A stretch of 64,000 nt of DNA from Escarpia spicata (GCA_963995525.1 OZ023214.1:41763683-41827682), one strand, 5' to 3'; positions 1 to 14,129 are shown, numbered from the stretch's first letter. The notes: generated from the letters alone by a model not told the origin. Numbers and translations are program-made.

Positions 1-3000
1 AACCTTGCTTCTATTAGCATTGCATTATGGAACAACAAATACGTTGTCACCTTTACAGCTAAGTGCATGTGATTATCATGTAACCATGCTGTTGGCACAG
101 AATGTTGAAAGAGACATTGCGAGCATAGCAAGAGTCAAGCAATACAGTGTATTAATGACCATTCTGCATGTCATTAGAAATAGAAAACATCGCTTCATTT
201 ACCCGTCTAAGCACACAGCAAAGCCTGATTAGTGCCAGAGGCTTTGATTAAACTGTGGAACAAGTTCTCATTCAGCTCGTTTAATAATAATGATGACTGA
301 CGAATCGATGCTTTTTAGTTGTGCAAAAGTGAAGTTGTTTTGAAAGCGTGGTTCCACAGTCTATCATGCCTCAACAGAAGAACAACAGCCATGGCAGCAG
401 GAGCCATCTAGGAAGCAATCGAAGAAGCAGGGACAACACGTTACCAGGAATGATGATGTAACTGCCTATTCGGCACGCGAGTTCGACCATTCAAGTCATC
501 ATGAAAAAGAAAATAATAATTAGCAATGCTGGTTAGAACAGAACTGAAAATATTAGTGGTATTTCGAGGTGAACATCAGCTACAGCGCATTACATCTGTG
601 CAATAATGGGAAGTCAGTGACAACTGTCATTATTTGCCCCAATGGTAAGTTGGGTGTAATTGTAATGTTTCAATCACCTTCCTGTTGCTATATATGCTGA
701 ATGGGACGGAAAGCATCTATAAAACCGAACAAACAACAATAATAAGAAGTATATCTTCAAATCAAAGATATTTCAACAAAGCTAGCACTCCTGTAACAAA
801 AATAAAAACATACAAAATCGTACATAAAACTGAGTAAAATAGAACATTTAGTATATAAAGCATGCAGGTCTAACAAACAAAATAAAACACCAAAAGAAAT
901 CATTAACTAATATCATCTACACAAATAAACATCAAAAACACAAGAATAATGACAAATATGAACAACCATGTGAGTTACATCATAGATAATAATTACACAA
1001 TAGTAATTTTACAAATTCTCAAATTAATGTTGTAAATAAGCAAGGTATGGTTCACTTTAGTGTTTTCAAACATGACATCATTTTGTGTAACAAACAAACT
1101 CAAACATACTGTATTTTTAAATGAAATAAAACAGTACAATTATTATATAAATTGTTATAATGCATTCAGTGCAACACACTAGCATAGAATCAATGAACAC
1201 TGGCTATATATGTAACAATTAATTACCTATGGTTACTTACATAATGTTCCCAATAAAAGGTATCTACAGACATACAAAGACAACAACACAGATAGAAAGT
1301 ATACAAACAGCTTACACAATGTAACACAAACAAACAAATAAATAAACAAACAAAACCAATTCACATGCACACACTCAAGATTATGAAGTATTATTATAAA
1401 CAATTTTCAAGTACCGTTTACAGTCCGCCATAACTTCTGCATCACGTTCTTGTAAATACTACGACATTTGTTACTATGTCCTCTGGTCTACTTATAATTA
1501 CATTAAATAAAACATCATTGTAGTAGTAATACTATAAACTATGCCTATCTATTACCATTATTCTAGCACTATTCTATATCTAACTCATTGTCAGAATATT
1601 GGGTTTAATATCAAGATATTCCAGAAGTTTGCAAGTCTTGTTTGCTGATTGAAGTTACGTAATGCTAACATCTCAAGAACTACATATCTGTTAATGAATC
1701 AGCTGGTCTGACTAATTGACACGTAACATTTACCAGAACAACAACACAAAGTACACGTCTGTTGTTGTCAACACTGCAGTTATTTACGCACACTGGTCAA
1801 GATCGAGAAGTGGACAACATATGTGCGGTCACTGCTGGTTTCCAGAAGGGTACAGTACACTGGAATACCTCAAATATCTACCGTTCCTGATATATTATGA
1901 ACCTTTCTAGACATCTACCATTCCTGGAGTATCATGTTCTTTTCCAAATACCCGAACGTCTACAATTCCTAGCCTTTTCAAAATACCTACTTAGGTAACA
2001 TGAGTCCTGAGGATGATTTTAGATCATCCAAATGGAAAAGATCACGTATAGTAAGTTACAATTAAAAAAAAAAACATTATCCACACAACCAGGGGTCAAA
2101 ACTTTAAGCAGACTGGCTTTGGTCTGCTTAAAAACAGCATTCTACCTAACGCCGCAAAAATGTTATAATGGTCTGCGTATGTTACCGTTAGGAATATATA
2201 TATATAATTTTATTAGAATATATGTATATAAAAGTGTGGTGGCACTTGAACTAATTAATGTTTCTTGTATCTCTGTATAATAACATTATGTCTCCCCTTG
2301 AAAGCCTCTTGGCGGCAATAAAAATATTGTTGAAAATCATAAGCTACAACAATCATGGATACACTTATATATGCAAGGTTATGATCACATACCTTTCTAT
2401 GATACAATAAAATTAATATGTACCATGAGACATTTGCCATGGCATCACTATTGTCATGACACATCTATCATCTCCTAGATGGCGCCACATGTCGAGTGGG
2501 GTTTGTGGACAATGGAAACAAGTGCTAGCACTTTCTTTTGTTATCCTTATAATTATACCGTATTCTGTATTTATATTTTATATATGTACACGCTGGTCAC
2601 GCTTCTAATTTTACATTGAATCAATTAATCCATAAAATATATGGGTGGCTGTGATTTTTAACTCTTGTTTGATGCACATGTAAACAAATGTTCTATATTC
2701 TTTCTGAAAGTTCTTTTTATAATTATACCGCCAGCTTTTCAAGCACTTGTTATTAGTAACACCTTATTTCCGGATTGCGGAAACTTTCACAATTTAATGC
2801 ACCATAAATGAAATTTGGGTTGCATAAAAATGGACACATGCTCCAAACTTTACAGGCCTCACAAAGCTGATCTTGCTAACACTTCTGTGGTTTGCCATTG
2901 CAACTGCCTTCATCAATAGCCAGGGCACAGGTAGAAGAGACAACAGCAGAGCGACACCTGCTAATTGGATAATTATTATCTCATATAACACAGCATGGTG

Positions 3001-3184
3001 ACAGTGGAATGGAATCACAAGAAAGAGTTGTGTTTATGTGTGACAAGGATGCTATTTGTGGATTCTCACAGTCTGGCTGTGATATCAGTGACACAGAATG
3101 TGTTCTTCTGACAGCAACTATCAACACCAGCTAGAGGGGAGCAGCAGCTGGGATGGAGGTGTTATGCCATGCTCTTGCCATTGC
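1..3184. other. AT-rich sequence, no gene seen
   Basis: Only short chance ORFs. Simple AT-rich sequence with a small (TA)n near 2193-2210. No splice-bounded conserved peptide was recognised. Confidence 0.6.
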
Positions 3185-3430
3185 TTGGGGACAGACCACT
3201 ATTATATTTTGTTATATATTTTCTATTTTGTTACCATTATCGACAATGTTACCATTTTTACTTGGGGACAGATCACTATTTTATATTATATTGTCGACAA
3301 TTATATAATTTGTACTCAGAGACATATCACTATTATATTTTATATAATTCCATTGGCAACAATTTAATAGTTTTTACTTGGGGACAGATCACTATTACTT
3401 TTCCCCTGGCAACAATGTTAACATTTTAAA
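3185..3430 (+). repeat. Degenerate minisatellite, about four units
   Basis: The phrase acttggggacagatcacta recurs near 3185, 3259, 3313 and 3376 at irregular 54-74 bp spacing, with AT-rich filler and gacaatgttacca or ggcaacaat linkers. Confidence 0.6.
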
Positions 3431-4048
3431 TGTTGTTTGCAAATTTCTAATTTTAACTGTCAAATTCTGGAATTTTCTCCCTCCAGAAAATCAATATACA
3501 GGATGTTCCCCATCAAATAGCATCTAAACGAACTATGCAATGTCTTCATGCACAAAGGGGCACACAGTCACTGACATGAGTGTATATATATTACCAGCTA
3601 TCCACTTAGAAATGTTAGTCCTGGTAAGACAGTAAGTGTCACAATCATCTAATATGTCCACATCCCTGTTTAGATTCAGAAATCAATTTCCAGGTAGCAA
3701 CAAATCACCAAAACTGAAGAATGTACCCTCAGACATACTGGTGCTTCATTCTTGTCATGACCACAGAAGTAAATTAGTCATCTATCCCCACTTGAGGCAT
3801 TATTCCCCCCCAGCAGAGAATCGACACATCACGACACATCATTCCCTGTCACATGGAATGAGTTCAACAGCGAGGCTCCAGCCACCATGCCCCAGGATGT
3901 GACTGCGCATATTGCAATCAATAAACTTTAAATATTAAAACTGACAGCCTGATCTGGATGCACACTCTATAATGGTGACAAAGTATCCAGATACAATAAA
4001 CAGTCAATTTGTGTAATGTATATCATCCACACAATAAAATCCACATAT

Positions 4049-4580
4049 ATATATATTATATATATATATATATATGTGTCACAGATGTAGTAGTAAGGAG
4101 AATGGACAACAGAAGACGGTGGTACATGGAGAAGAACAAGATGAAGATGGAACGACAGTGTGAAGACTCTGATGAGAGTCGTGTGCAGTTATGGACTCCA
4201 ACACTTCAGTATCCATGTTTAACTATTATTATTATGCATTCTTCGTCATATTTAACTTGTATATTATGTAGTATTTTAATTATAATGTTATGTATTCTTA
4301 TACACATATATATATATTTATTACTGACATAATTTTAAAGCTTTTAATAATCTTAATACATATTTCATGTCTTAGTACTGAATGGTGACATCTACCAGAT
4401 TTATGGTGTGGAAATATGTTGTCATATTATTATGATTACAAAATGTAGGTATCAACAGCCAAGAGTGGAAGAAAATCACAGAAAATCGGGATAGATGGAG
4501 AAACAGGAAGAGGCAGAACAGACAGGATGATGTGGACCCCATGCCACAGTGGAACAAGGGAAAGAAAGAGAAGAATGTAG
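4049..4580 (+). mobile_element. AT microsatellite followed by degraded retroelement C-terminal fragment
   Basis: An (AT)n run at ~4049-4075 is followed by two stretches (about 4085-4205 and 4445-4575) reading, with frameshifts, like the C-terminal tail of non-LTR retrotransposon ORF2. The second gives EWKKITENRDRWRNRKRQ and then a VDPMPQWNKGKKEK-like end. The same wording recurs at 13030-13330. No intact frame remains. Confidence 0.45.
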
Positions 4581-4595
4581 TACAAGACATTTATA

Positions 4596-5130
4596 GTGTT
4601 ATTGCATGAGAGTCTCGATCATGCAATGTGCCCCATAGTTCGGTCATTCAGTCAATTCTATTCCCCATCATGTCAAGGGTACTTGACATTTCAACGATAT
4701 TTATTTAGTGTAAATTTGCACAAACACCTTCTTAAGTTAAGCGTGGGGTCGTCACAGGTTTCTTTTTACGGCCTTGTGGCAGAATCGCCCCACCTGTTTG
4801 TAGTTAACTATTACATTTGTGTATAATGGAAGAATGTCTATTACATTGTATTTGTTGCATGAATGTTTTATGTGCCTCTATTCCATTACAACACAGAGTC
4901 GACTTGTACGCATCCCATACGTCATCTTCATGCTTGTAGAAATGTAGGAACCTTTTCAGAGAGTGATGCACAAGGGCTTCCTATCTGGTTGTGCGTGGTA
5001 ATGCTCACTTTCCTATATTTATTATCATTATTCCCAAAGTGGCTGCATCGTATGCAATGCACTTCCCAATAAAAAAAACATCATCACTTGCCACTCGCCT
5101 ATTGCTGTTCTTTATTACATTTGAGTCCTG
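4596..5130. other. No gene seen
   Basis: Flank between a retroelement remnant and the 59-bp satellite. ORFs are short and without family resemblance. Confidence 0.55.
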
Positions 5131-5839
5131 TTGGTTCCTGCTTCAACATCTTCCTGTGTGCATTGCTGTATAGCAGTGTCCACGTGTTATGGGTTCCTGC
5201 GTCAACATCTTCCTGTGTGCATTGCTGTGCAGCAGTGTCCACGTGTTATGGGTTCCTGCGTCAACATCTTCCTGTGTGCATTGCTGTGCAGCAGTGTCCA
5301 CGTGTTATGGGTTCCTGCGTCAACATCTTCCTGTGTGCATTGCTGTGCAGCAGTGTCCACGTGTTATGGGTTCCTGCTTCAACATCTTCCTGTGTGCATT
5401 GCTGTACAGCAGTGTCCACGTGTTATGGGTTCCTGCGTCAACATCTTCCTGTGTGCATTGCTGTACAGCAGTGTCCACGTGTTATGGGTTCCTGCGTCAA
5501 CATCTTCCTGTGTGCATTGCTGTACAGCAGTGTCCACGTGTTATGGGTTCCTGCGTCAACATCTTCCTGTGTGCATTGCTGTACAGCAGTGTCCACGTGT
5601 TATGGGTTCCTGCGTCAACATCTTCCTGTGTGCATTGCTGTACAGCAGTGTCCACGTGTTATGGGTTCCTGCGTCAACATCTTCCTGTGTGCATTGCTGT
5701 ACAGCAGTGTCCACGTATTATGGGTTCCTGCGTCAACATCTTCCTGTGTGCATTGCTGTACAGCAGTGTCCACGTGTTATGGGTTCCTGCGTCAACATCT
5801 TCCTGTGTGCATTGCTGTACAGCAGTGTCCACGTGTTAT
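5131..5839 (+). repeat. 59-bp satellite, 12 tandem copies
   Basis: Twelve head-to-tail copies of a 59-bp unit beginning ggttcctgcgtcaacatctt and ending gtccacgtgttat. Copies are nearly identical. Differences are clustered: ctgtat in copy 1, ctgtgc in copies 2-4, ctgtac afterwards; gcttcaac only in copies 1 and 5; cacgtattat in one late copy. Each unit carries a CACGTG palindrome except that late copy. The unit lacks stop codons in all three forward frames, so long ORFs run through the array without any sign of real coding. Confidence 0.95.
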
Positions 5840-6289
5840 GGGAATATCCGGAATGCTGCTCGCTGCTTCGTTTTTAGAAATTGTAGGTTTTTATTCAACA
5901 CGCTCTGGTCGGCCCACATTGTGTGGGCACGCTTGCATGCGTGCTTGCATGCGTGCTTGCACGTGCGTTGAATACAGAGAGAGTGGGTGTAGAACTAAAT
6001 TATAGATGAACACAAGGAAGTTCTGCATCACACATCGCATCAATTAAATCGTAGTATCCTCTCTAATTCACACATTTGTTGATGATACGATGTACAAATT
6101 GTCTGCATTAGCATCTTGATTGTGTCGTTGATTGGAGTGCATTGCTAAGTGTGGAGGAACTCTCTCTCGGTTGCATGTAGACTAAATGAAGATGGCACAC
6201 TGTATATCAATCAGTCGGTCATTGTGATGGTTGGGGGTAACATTACTAGAAATATAACAGTTCTTTGTTGACTGTTAATGTTGCTATAG

Positions 6290-6408
6290 CCATGAAAACA
6301 GAGCCTGTGTATGCATGTGTGCATGTGGGTATCTGCATGTGACCATGCATGTGTATAATTGTGTGTGTGTGTGTGTGCGTGTGTGCGTGTGGGCGTGTGG
6401 GCGTGTGG

Positions 6409-6448
<40 letters not shown>

Positions 6449-6687
6449 ATGCGTGTGATGACTGATGTGCATGTGTGCGTGTGTGCATGCATGCACATGC
6501 ATGTGTATGCATGTGTTAGAGTGTGCATGCATGCATGAATGCATGTGTCCAATTGTCCATGCATTATTCTGAAGTTCTAAAGAGATCTTGCTTTAATATC
6601 ATTATATTTAAAGATACAGCCATGAAAACAGAGCCTGTGTGTGCATGTATGCATGTTGGTAAGTTCATGTCACCATGTATGTGTATA

Positions 6688-6762
<75 letters not shown>

Positions 6763-6764
6763 GT

Positions 6765-6803
<39 letters not shown>

Positions 6804-6925
6804 TGTGTGTGCATGTGTGTGAGTGCGTGCTTGTGTGCATGTATCCAATTGTCCATGCATCATGCATTATTCTTAAGTTTTAAAGAGATCTTGCTTTAAT
6901 CTCATTATATATTCAAAGATACAAA
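6290..6925 (+). repeat. Tandem ~330-bp duplication, each copy with a long GT microsatellite
   Basis: The block from ccatgaaaacagagcctgtg through (GT)n to aattgtccatgcat and aaagagatcttgctttaat occurs twice, at ~6290-6617 and ~6618-6925. The GT tracts are 6361-6450, interrupted by GTGTGGGC units, and 6691-6838. The ORFs seen here are cysteine/valine or histidine/threonine dipeptide artefacts of the microsatellite. Confidence 0.85.
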
Positions 6926-8289
6926 AACATGATGTCATGGAAAGATGGGTGACCTCAATGAAGTCGTCAACAGTGTCTCAAGTGATGTTGTCATGTCTTC
7001 ATATAATATACAGCCTTAGCTGCCTTTGACTGTTACATTGGCATGAGTCGTCAGCCTGGGTAGAACATTTGAAATTAAATCCCAACATAATGACGCATTT
7101 CCAGTTTTCTTTTATTCATCTGAAACGCACAGCTCCTGTTCTGCGATGATAAGGTTTTATACCTAAGTGTGTTCTGGACGATGGCCAATTTGTGATTATT
7201 CTAATTAATCCTGGGCATGAATCATATAAACCTAACCAGTGAAACCTTTGGTGAATGTTGACATATTAGACACCTCTTGCTGAGATGCTGAGATGCTGTA
7301 AGTTGCCATCACATTCCCCAGTTGATAAATGAACACTTCTAAGGCCATGCCATGGCAACCAGTGCATGGAAGATCAACCAGGGAACATCAGTTTTTCAAT
7401 TTATCAACTCTCTAAGGAAAGATGTGGGGCTAGAACCAGTAGACTTGTAAATGGCAACAGAGGACAGAGGAGTATGGAGACTGCAAATTTCTACCTCGGT
7501 GGCCAACTTGAGCAGAGTACCGAGACCTTTATTTTATGCTCACAATATTTGTTTTTCAGATATCTACACACTAATTCATAAATTATCCCATTTTGTTGTG
7601 TGACAAGAGTTAAAAGACATGTACATTCGGTGTGACTTTCTAGTGATATTTCCAACTTGTCCAGATATTGCAAGAAACCACCTTTGTGACACATGTGGCT
7701 GTAGATCCAGACACCGTCTACACAGCCGGAGAAGGAAATGCGGCACTAACTGAACACGCTAACCTTGAAACAGATACTGCAATTCAATCGGCGCAGACGG
7801 AAGGATGCCAAAAATCATATCAGTGCGAGATGAAGTATGAGTAATTATCAACCGCAATCCCAACCCAATTACTCAGTCATAATTACCAAAAATAGTGCTA
7901 ATGTCAAATTAATGCATACTAATTATGTGATCCATGCAGAGACATGGCTAATGCATTGCATGTATTGGTGTCAGAAGTGGGGAGGCATGGGCTTCTTTTG
8001 ATAGAAGCACTGCAAGTTCCTTGCCGCTAACAACTAACAAGACAGCAGTCACCAGTTCTCCTTCTTCCCCCTGGTCCCTTAAAGGGAGTGGGTGCCACAT
8101 AATTTGTTTTGTTCCACGCTTTTGATGATACTTATCCAACTCTCCTGGTCTTCTGCAACTGTCTCCCACTCTTGGTTGTTCATTGTGTTAAATTGCAGGG
8201 TATTTATTCAGATTCCAACAGGTCCAGTGGACCCAGTAACATCACTGATATAACTAAAACAATTCCTTCCCTTTCGAGATCTCTCTTTA
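6926..8289. other. No gene seen
   Basis: Short ORFs only; no repeat with recognisable ends. Confidence 0.55.
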
Positions 8290-8560
8290 TATTTTCTCTC
8301 CATCTTAATTTTGATCTTCTTCTTCTCCTTCTACCAATCTCTTGGAACTGTTCCTCATGCTTTCATTGTCAGTCCCTCCTCATTCATTCTCTCTACATGT
8401 CCTGCCCATCTCAGCCTGCTCCCAACTACTACCGGTAGGTGTTTCTTCATTCTAATCTCTTCTCTCAATTCCCAGACATCCACGGCAATATATTGCACGT
8501 AGCGCACAACAAAAGGCAAGCGCAAACCTTCCTTTGATACGCGAGCCATAACTCATGAAA
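8290..8560 (-). mobile_element. Non-LTR retrotransposon ORF2 C-terminal fragment
   Basis: The minus strand reads WELREEIRMKKHLPVVVGSR followed by LRWAGHVERMNEEG, the typical RWAGHVxRM tail found after the reverse transcriptase domain in many LINE ORF2 proteins. Short, with no 5' part and no intact frame. Confidence 0.55.
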
Positions 8561-9634
8561 CATGTCACTGTCAGTCAAGCATGTTCAGCCATAGAGCAAG
8601 ATCACGAACTTCCACCATTAGATCAGTGGCTTTGTGTGGCATACAGATTGGGCTTAAGTCATGACACGTGCCAATTAAAGAAGTCACTGCGCCTGCCAAC
8701 TAATGACCAACCACCAAGACAGTTTTCGGGTTATTAATAAATCATGACAAATCATGCTATGTGTCATTTAGAGAAGTATACTAACTAGTACTAGGTACTT
8801 AGTCTACTCTATTCACTAATCCTACTTAACGTTAATGCACCAACAATATCATAATAATGATCATAACAATAACTGCTGAATAAGCCTACATGGTACTTTG
8901 TTGAATTATTTGATCAAAGGACTCGCGTGACAAATTAATCTCACAGATAAATCATACTTAAACTGTCTTGTTCAATTTCAAAACACAACTACATCCAATA
9001 ATGTATGAATTCATTTTACATTTCAAACCAAAACTTCACTTCACATTCCTATAGCAACTACCCTTCAATGACAAAACCCAGATCACAGCAATTTCTACAA
9101 ATAGAAGTATTGTTTATCATTTTAGGAGAATAAATTGTCATTGGTATAGGAGAATGACAGTGAAAGGTAGACAGGAATGGAGACGGTTGGTGGAGACAGC
9201 AGTGCAAGAACAGTGGGGAGGGAAACAGAAAACATAAACTGAGGACCAGTATCAAGGCCAGCCTCACCCCGGACATACAGAGAAACAAGAGGAGAACAAC
9301 ATTTCTCCTGTGATGCATCTATCACATGATCTGTAATTCACACCGATTTAAAACTGTAAATGTGCTGCCACTCTGTAAGTTTGTAATGAGAGGCATATTT
9401 TACATTTAACAATGTAAACAAAGTGTAACAAGATGAACATATTAGTTTTATATTACCATCACAAAATCTCACTGGGTTCATATCGTATTAATCTGAATTA
9501 AAGCCCTCCTATAATCTCCCAACAACACAACAGCTGTATGGGACTTGGTGGGGACATATATTAAGTCAATAATAAGGCACAGTCTGAAAGCGTGCAACTT
9601 CCAGTGAAATTACGACACGTAAAACGACGACTTG
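8561..9634. other. No gene seen
   Basis: AT-rich spacer up to the inverted repeat arm. Confidence 0.55.
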
Positions 9635-10140
9635 GGTCTCAGAAAAATAAATGCAAGACACAACCCCCCATCTCGTTCCAACACAAAGTCACCAACCTTG
9701 CTGTGTGAATCTTCTCTCACTTCCCATCAGGTAATATCACAACATTCTGCATATAAACAATACTCAGATGGAAGAGAGCAAGGAATTGTACTGTGGCCAT
9801 GTCAAGTGTACACGAGGACTGACCAGGTAAACCACTGACCGGTCCAGGAGGGCCGACCACATCATAGTATTTAACAAGATTTAACAAGATCTGGTGTCTC
9901 TTCGAGCAACTGCAAATTAACTTCGTTTTGAAGTCAGTGATACCAATCATCCAGAAACATGCTCATTACACGCACAGTGACTGGAGTCTAACTGACATCA
10001 GAAGCAGCCCTTTGTATCTGCGGTGGATGATTACAATATTGTTGACTAAACAAATAAGAATTATATTTCTAATAAAGTCAGGTTTGGATGGTAGTTAGTA
10101 GACTTTCTATTGTTTATGAATTCTTCTGAACTTAGTTTGA

Positions 10141-10299
<159 letters not shown>

Positions 10300-11002
10300 C
10301 TGCTACCTGTGTATAGGAGATCACATGGTAAAAGAGCATTTTGGAAATTTCAATAAAGATTTTTAAAAATTTGTATTCTGAAAATAAACTGGTTGTGTTA
10401 ATTTGTAAAGTTAGCAATTGACAAACACTTGACTTATGATTCTTTTGAGTTGTGAATGATCTGGTGTCTATACGGATGCCATAAATATGTTATACATGTT
10501 CCTTTTATACCATTAAAAAAAAATAGTGTACAGTGAACAGTCAGAAGCTATAAAACTAAGCACAAAACACTGTATCATTTACAATAGAAGCAAATCTGTA
10601 TGAACTCAGTGTTCATTGTGTGACTAATTTGCTGAGTCACACAATCCTCCATAGACTACACCATGGCTTCTCCAACAGCCAGTGGGCCAAGTTAATTGCT
10701 GTTGGGTGTGGGGTTTGTTGTAATTATCTAGTCTTAATTGGCACTGCTGTTTGCTGAGTCCAGTGTCTCAACATCCCACTGACCTACCCAGTAGAGACAG
10801 CCATGTAGTAGTTTTATACACATGCACACAAGCTTCGCACACACACAAACACGCATTTAAGTCGGCTTGGTGATAATGTTCTGACAAAAGGCTGACTAGT
10901 TGAATGAGACCTTATAAGACCATAACATTGTAAGTACAAAATATGTACAGACTAACAGAACGTTGCCGAGTGCTGGAAACAACTAGAACTAAAAGAAGAA
11001 AC

Positions 11003-11028
11003 ATGCACACACACACGGACGCACACGT

Positions 11029-11096
<68 letters not shown>

Positions 11097-11104
11097 ATAC
11101 ACAC
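11003..11104 (+). repeat. (CA)n microsatellite
   Basis: About 100 bp of CA dinucleotide with a few interruptions. It is the mirror partner of the GT tract at 10141-10299. Confidence 0.97.
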
Positions 11105-11575
11105 TAGTTTGAAGGAATTCACACAGACTTGAAAGTAAACTACTAAACCTAACTTCTTCATTGATCAATTTGTCTAGTCAACAATATTGTAATGAAACAC
11201 TGTGCACAAGTACAAAGGGCTGTTTCTGATATGTTGGTTAGTCTTCAAGGTTGAGCGCACGTAATGAGCATGTTTCTGGATGACTGCTACTATTGACTTC
11301 AAAACGAAATTAATTTGTATTTGCTCGAAGAGACACCGATAATACTGTGATGTGGTCGTCCCTACTGGACTGGTCAGTCGGTCAGTGGCTTACCTGGTCA
11401 GTCATCGTGTGCACTTGACATGACCACAATACAATTCCTTGCTCTCTTCCAACCGAGTTGTTTATATGCAGAATGTTGTGATATTTTCCGATGGGAAGTG
11501 AGAGAAGATTCACACAGCAAGGTTGGTGACTTTATGTTGGAATGTGATGGGGGGGTTATGTCTTGCTGCTGAGAT

Positions 11576-12170
11576 GCAGGTTGTGGTTGTATGCATCTTA
11601 ATTTTGATGGCGAATAGGAAGAGAGAAAGTTTCAAGACAAATTACAGTATTAAAACAATATTTTTTTTATTGTTTCCATAAATCTGAAGCAAAACAAATT
11701 ATAAAATGATACTGTAATTTCAGTAATAAATGTGTACTGATATTAACAAAATATTGCTGTAATACGATTCAAGTTAACTGAAATTTAATTATTGAAGTTA
11801 ATCAAATAATTTCAATAAAACAACCTGTATTTATAAAGTTAACTTGATATGTTAATATGAACTTCACTTTTTCAAGTTAACACAAGATAATCACCATATC
11901 CCTGTGTTTACATATTTCCTTATTATTAATGCAGTAAATTGGATATTGACAATACTTAATGTGATGAATCAGTGTTGCCAACAAATGATGAATACAAACA
12001 AAGCCCTCAGCTGCTGTTGACAAAAACACTCACTGCTACTACATTCTACATTTAGAAGTGTCACAAACTAGTGAGACACTACCAAATGTCCAGTCTGTTA
12101 TCGTACAGCAGGCAATCTCTGATGCAAATTTGTTCATCTTAATAACATTATAAATATAATATACATATAT

Positions 12171-12208
<38 letters not shown>

Positions 12209-12377
12209 CAGTTACCTTGAAATCATAATACACGTTACATTAATGCATGAATTAAAATATCTAAAGTACATTAAAAACAGTGTTAAAACTAGAAAAATTA
12301 AGTTAAAGTAAAGTTAATATTAATATTACTTAAATAAACTTTTTACTGTGCCAGTCTTCTCCATGTAAACCAAGTAG
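11576..12377. other. No gene seen
   Basis: AT-rich, with a (TA)n run at about 12176-12205. Confidence 0.55.
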
Positions 12378-12659
12378 CACCTAGTATTAGTATTTGTTTT
12401 TAATAATAGTATGCCAGTCTGATAATCAATATGCCACCATTACAGTGGAGTGACATCCTATATCTTCATTACACCTAGTATTAGTATTTGTTATTAATAG
12501 TATGCCAGTCTGATAATCAATATGCCACCTTTACAGTGCAGTGACATCCTATATCTTCATTACACCTAGTATTAGTATTTGTTATTAATAGTATGCCAGT
12601 CTGATAATCAATATGCCACCTTTACAGTGCAGTGACATCCTATATCTTCATTACACCAG
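12378..12659 (+). repeat. 91-94 bp tandem repeat, three copies
   Basis: Three units start with cacctagtattagtatttgt at 12378, 12472 and 12563 and end with catcctatatcttcatt. Copies 2 and 3 are almost identical; copy 1 has a 3-bp insertion and a few substitutions. Confidence 0.9.
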
Positions 12660-13019
12660 TAATTTAGCATGCTCTTATAACTAAAGTAAATGACATCTAT
12701 AGTCACGCTTTTTAATTGACCATTTTTCGGACAAAAAAGAACGTTTGTATAAAGCATTCTTTTGACAGACAACATTCCTTTGAAGTGCAATAAAAATCCA
12801 GGTTTTGATAAATGTGACACATCACATTGGACTTCCTAAGGGGACCCATTAAGTGCCACGAGTCACTTGTGAATTATGCGATCAATATATATCTTTTTTG
12901 TTCTCATCAATCATGTGACTCAGGCACATACCGAGATGGAGGTCTGCTCCAGTTCTGCTGGGGTTCATGGACAGAGAGCACAGGAGAATACAAACTGCCT
13001 TTATACTGGGAATTTGGAG

Positions 13020-13340
13020 AGGAATTAGAGAAGAAATTGGAATGAAGAGATATCTTAAAATTAAGGTAATTGTGAGAAGACTGAGATAGGAAGGACACTT
13101 CCAGAAAATGAGTGACCACAAAGCATGGAAAACAGAAGATGGTGGTAGATGACGAGGAAGACTGGAATTAAGACTGACAGTAAATGAGGGTGAACAGTGG
13201 AGAGTGTGACAGAATAGAAGAGGACTGTGGTAGATGGAGAGGATTCATCAAGAGGGTGTGACAGATCAAATGATGTGGTCTCCATCCCACAAAGGATTGG
13301 GGGAAGAAGAAAGAGACAGAGCTTCAGCGCCACTCTGCTG
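13020..13340 (+). mobile_element. Non-LTR retrotransposon ORF2 C-terminal fragment
   Basis: The plus strand reads MKRYLKIKVIVRRLRQEGH then FQKMSDHKAWKTEDGGR, and later DRSNDVVSIPQRIGGRRKR. This is the RxGHxxRMSDxR tail and conserved WNKGKKK-like end of a LINE ORF2. It has stops at the junctions and resembles the fragments at 4085-4580 and 57040-57290. Confidence 0.5.
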
Positions 13341-13429
13341 TTGGATCATTATATGGGAGGTGGGGGGGGGGGGGGGCGGGGGGGGTGCTGTTTAGAATTT
13401 TTCGCAGCAATGCTCAAAATTTGTGAAGT

Positions 13430-13740
13430 TCATCATAAACCTCCAATTACAACCCCCTCGAAGCTCGCCAAAAAACCCACCTTGCGGTTCTCCAAAAACC
13501 CTAATTTGCAACCCACCTTGAGGCTTGCCAAAAACACCTACAGGCTCACCAAAAACATTCAATTGCATCTAAAAGGAACCTTGTTTCCCTAAATATTCAG
13601 GGGGCTAATCCCATCTCTTGCTTTCCACCAAAATAGTTCCACCTGAAAATGCACACCCCATCCCTAAATATTGGGGGGCTAATCCCATCCACCAAAAATA
13701 TTGGGGGGGCTCAGTCCCCCAACCGCCCTGATTCTGGCAT
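13430..13740 (+). repeat. Degenerate C-rich/ATATT-GGGGG minisatellite
   Basis: Repeated phrases cttgccaaaaacacc, caacccaccttg and aatattgggggg, preceded by a poly-G run near 13362-13386. A similar caccaaaaacctccaaatgc segment lies at about 26230-26340. No coding signal. Confidence 0.5.
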
Positions 13741-14129
13741 CTATGATAAACAAATCTGTAAACTTGAAGGTGATGGTTTGCCAGGGGGATAATCCTGCCA
13801 GAAGTCTGGTGATGCTAATTCTAGTAGTTTCACCTTCACATGTCCCTTGACAAAGGCTGTTGTTGGGGTAGCTTTAGCTTAGTACCAGCTCCATCACTGC
13901 CAGACTAAGGGAGAGATCATCTCCAGATCACCAGGAGAGCCTGCATGCTGGGTTTCATCAAGAGGTTGTCTCAAGGACAACTGATAAAGCCTCTAATCTG
14001 TCCTAGGAAACATGACTACTCTCTCTGTGACCATTCACTGATTCACAACAGGTGTTATTTATGGAACAGTTCTCAATGCATTGAAGTTCTCGTTCTCGAA
14101 CAGTTCTCAATGCACTGAAGTGTGACTTA

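Noticed and set aside
5131..5839. CRISPR-like array
   Set aside because: Whole 59-bp units repeat with no variable spacers, and the DNA is eukaryotic.
5088..6005. ORFs of 248-305 codons through the satellite
   Set aside because: They are products of a stop-free 59-bp repeat read in three frames; no known domain, and overlapping frames look equally good.
6211..6899. Histidine/threonine and cysteine/valine rich ORFs
   Set aside because: They are translations of GT/CA microsatellite.
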